From CAIVPM01 sp964615145 (GTDB lineage Bacteria; Bacteroidota; Bacteroidia; Chitinophagales; Chitinophagaceae), in contig CAZTOP010000016.1 of assembly GCA_964615145.1 (NCBI GenBank), positions 1 through 54,440 on the forward strand: DNA of 54,440 nt, read 5' to 3'. The position numbers and the translations under genes are program-made. The first letter of the stretch is position 1; every line of letters starts with the position of its first letter. Below the pieces are notes generated by a model. The model saw nothing but the letters and a program-made list of their open reading frames with translations. It did not search any database and was not told the DNA's origin. This document shows positions 53,154 through 54,440 of the stretch, in pieces.

Positions 53154-54113
53154 CTAATCCATTACCACCCTGTATCCTGTTTCTAAATCTCCAATGTTTT
53201 TTATGCAGAAAAAGACAAACCCATTGTTTGCATCATACCCTAAATCAGTTGCTTTGGCAACTTTGTAATCAACAGCATTGCTAACAATGGTTACCGATTT
53301 TGTATAAGAATTGCCAGCATCGCTATTGCTGAAATATGCCAACAAATCATTGCCCCCAAAGGCTTTCATTTTAAAACTGCTATCTACATTAATTCCTTCA
53401 AACGCTCTGCTGATAATTTTCCCCGATAAAATACTACCATTACGTTGCTGGCTATTGCCACCTTCGTCGTAAATAATATACTGACTTGCTTTCAGTGGAT
53501 TTCTATCCTGATAATACACAATCGCTGTTTCGCACATACTGCTCATTTCATCGTAAAGGGCATTGGCAGCGTTATGCCTGTTTTGAGTTGCCAGCAATTG
53601 AGCTCCCTCGGCAGTGCTAAATGCAGTAAGCAAAGGTTTAAGATTATTGGCAAGTGTGGTAATATTGGCAAGCATTGCAGCTGTTAAACCCTTGTCGCCC
53701 ATCTGTGCCAAAAAGGTAGTACCCTGTGCAACAATAGTTGGAGCAAGCAAAAACAAACCACCAGCATCAAGATCGCTAAGGGTTTGCAAAACAAATGTTT
53801 TGTGGGTGGCACTCCCCCTGCCAAAGGTATTAGCAGCAATACCCTGCACTTCCCTAATAGCAACACGCAATGGTTCGGCTGCCGCATCCCTGGCATCTTT
53901 TGCAATGCTAATGTTAGCAACCAATGTTGCATCTTGCGGAATGGCTACAAAATTGTTTCGCAGCACAGCAAAAGCAGTAATTCGGGCTGCTGTAATACCT
54001 CTTGCTGTAAGGTCTGCAACATCTCTTGTAAACATTGCCTCTTTTTCAAAACTTAGGTTAATAAGTTCGTTGTAGCTGAACCCAAAATGGAGTTCTCTTT
54101 GGTTTAACGACAT
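53154..54113 (-). CDS. Protein of unknown function (319 aa)
   Basis: 319 aa, no signal peptide. The N-terminal ~200 residues are almost entirely helical and Ala/Leu-rich (for example GITAARITAFAVLRNNFVAI and AKDARDAAAEPLRVAI). The last ~110 residues are beta-rich with Gly/Asn turns (EGINVDSSFKMKAFGGNDLLAYF, then YDANNGFVFFCIKN). I recognise a general likeness to hypothetical proteins of Chitinophagaceae but no family with a function. Upstream of its start (54114-54226) I see no gene, and beyond that lies the 21-bp-period repeat array. The DNA is more GC-rich than neighbouring genes, particularly around 53600-53950. Confidence 0.7.
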   Translation of the reverse strand: MSLNQRELHFGFSYNELINLSFEKEAMFTRDVADLTARGITAARITAFAVLRNNFVAIPQDATLVANISIAKDARDAAAEPLRVAIREVQGIAANTFGRGSATHKTFVLQTLSDLDAGGLFLLAPTIVAQGTTFLAQMGDKGLTAAMLANITTLANNLKPLLTAFSTAEGAQLLATQNRHNAANALYDEMSSMCETAIVYYQDRNPLKASQYIIYDEGGNSQQRNGSILSGKIISRAFEGINVDSSFKMKAFGGNDLLAYFSNSDAGNSYTKSVTIVSNAVDYKVAKATDLGYDANNGFVFFCIKNIGDLETGYRVVMD

Positions 54114-54226
54114 AAAATAAAAGTTATAAATTAATAAGGAATATCCCTTACCTATATAGATGCAAAAAAGATGTAAAACGCTGCAAGTGAAATTGTTAAA
54201 ATTTTGCTATAAATTTATTGAAACTA

Positions 54227-54394
54227 ATTGTACGTGTAAAAAGAATAACTGAATACCAAAAAGGTTTGACGGTATAATAACCAGCAATTGTTGTATGCTT
54301 ACAGTAAATCACTGTATACTAAAAAAAGGTTACTGTATGCCCAAAAAAGTTCACTGTATGCTCATTCGGAGGCACTGTATGGACATTCCGATAT
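54227..54394. repeat. 21-bp-period direct repeat array
   Basis: Eight imperfect units begin at 54227, 54248, 54269, 54290, 54311, 54332, 54353 and 54374, exactly 21 bp apart. The best-conserved part is ACTGTATGC, often followed by an A run and a short G/T stretch; the four units from 54311 are the most alike and those to the left are decayed. The array may continue past 54395. It lies upstream of the minus-strand 319-aa gene. From 54270 to the stop at 54333+72 (near 54407) one plus-strand frame reads heptads beginning LY. Confidence 0.8.
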
Positions 54395-54440
54395 GTTTTT
54401 TGGGTAAAAGGCGGCTTTTTTGAGACAGAATGGCAGCAAT

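Noticed and set aside
54227..54394. CRISPR array
   Set aside because: Units follow each other every 21 bp without unique spacers of 25-40 bp, and no cas genes are present.
1..54440. Insertion sequences
   Set aside because: No transposase gene or terminal inverted repeats with target duplications were found in the window.

Overview
The window is an AT-rich bacterial chromosome segment, almost certainly from the phylum Bacteroidota and plausibly the Chitinophagaceae; the exact genus is not readable from this sequence. The signs are a complete gldK-gldL-gldM-gldN block (core of the type IX secretion system, T9SS), three secreted proteins with T9SS C-terminal sorting domains (types A and B), DUF3857/transglutaminase proteins, tRNA genes without encoded CCA, and promoters with the Bacteroidota TAnnTTTG -7 box.

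Layout. 1-21,430 is chromosomal backbone: two DUF3857 proteins, a PhnA-like protein, a TPR protein, a DnaQ-exonuclease/GIY-YIG fusion, a LysE-type exporter, a large outer-membrane protein, a PKD-type T9SS type B substrate, a subtilisin-like T9SS type A protease, uvrA and an ECF sigma factor. 21,512-36,213 is a 14.7-kb integrative island inserted into the 3' end of a tRNA-Arg(ACG) gene by a large serine recombinase. It carries a secreted thermonuclease, conserved hypothetical proteins, a DUF6876 protein, two copies of an unidentified hairpin element whose outer stems covary, about 0.95 kb of GC-rich structured non-coding DNA, a five-gene defence-type operon (type III mod and res, a possible RNase H-fold protein, a Hanks-type kinase, a 62-aa protein), a tRNA-like sequence and the recombinase. 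36,206-54,440 returns to backbone: tRNA-Arg, asparagine synthetase, a cystathionine gamma-synthase/lyase-type enzyme, a CBM48-like protein, a YyaL/SSP411-type protein, gldKLMN, a PfkB kinase, a CAU-anticodon tRNA, a 1,424-aa modular T9SS substrate, an unknown 319-aa protein and a 21-bp-period repeat array at the right edge.

The two most notable observations concern the island. First, its ends can be read to the base. A GTGACC core lies at 21,512 and 36,208. The tRNA's original terminator is stranded at the left end, and the element supplies a new CCA and a new terminator. The recombinase reading frame crosses the right core, so its last residues are now antisense tRNA; joining the two ends in silico lets the frame continue for 40 protein-like codons now found at the left end. 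attP therefore appears to lie inside the recombinase gene, so integration swaps the protein's C-terminus. Second, the type III restriction-modification genes are followed within 29, 2 and -4 bp by three additional genes, forming what looks like a composite defence operon that I do not recognise as a named system.

The T9SS genes and the three CTD-bearing proteins fit together functionally: GldKLMN would export the PKD protein, the protease and the modular dockerin-like protein to the cell surface or medium.
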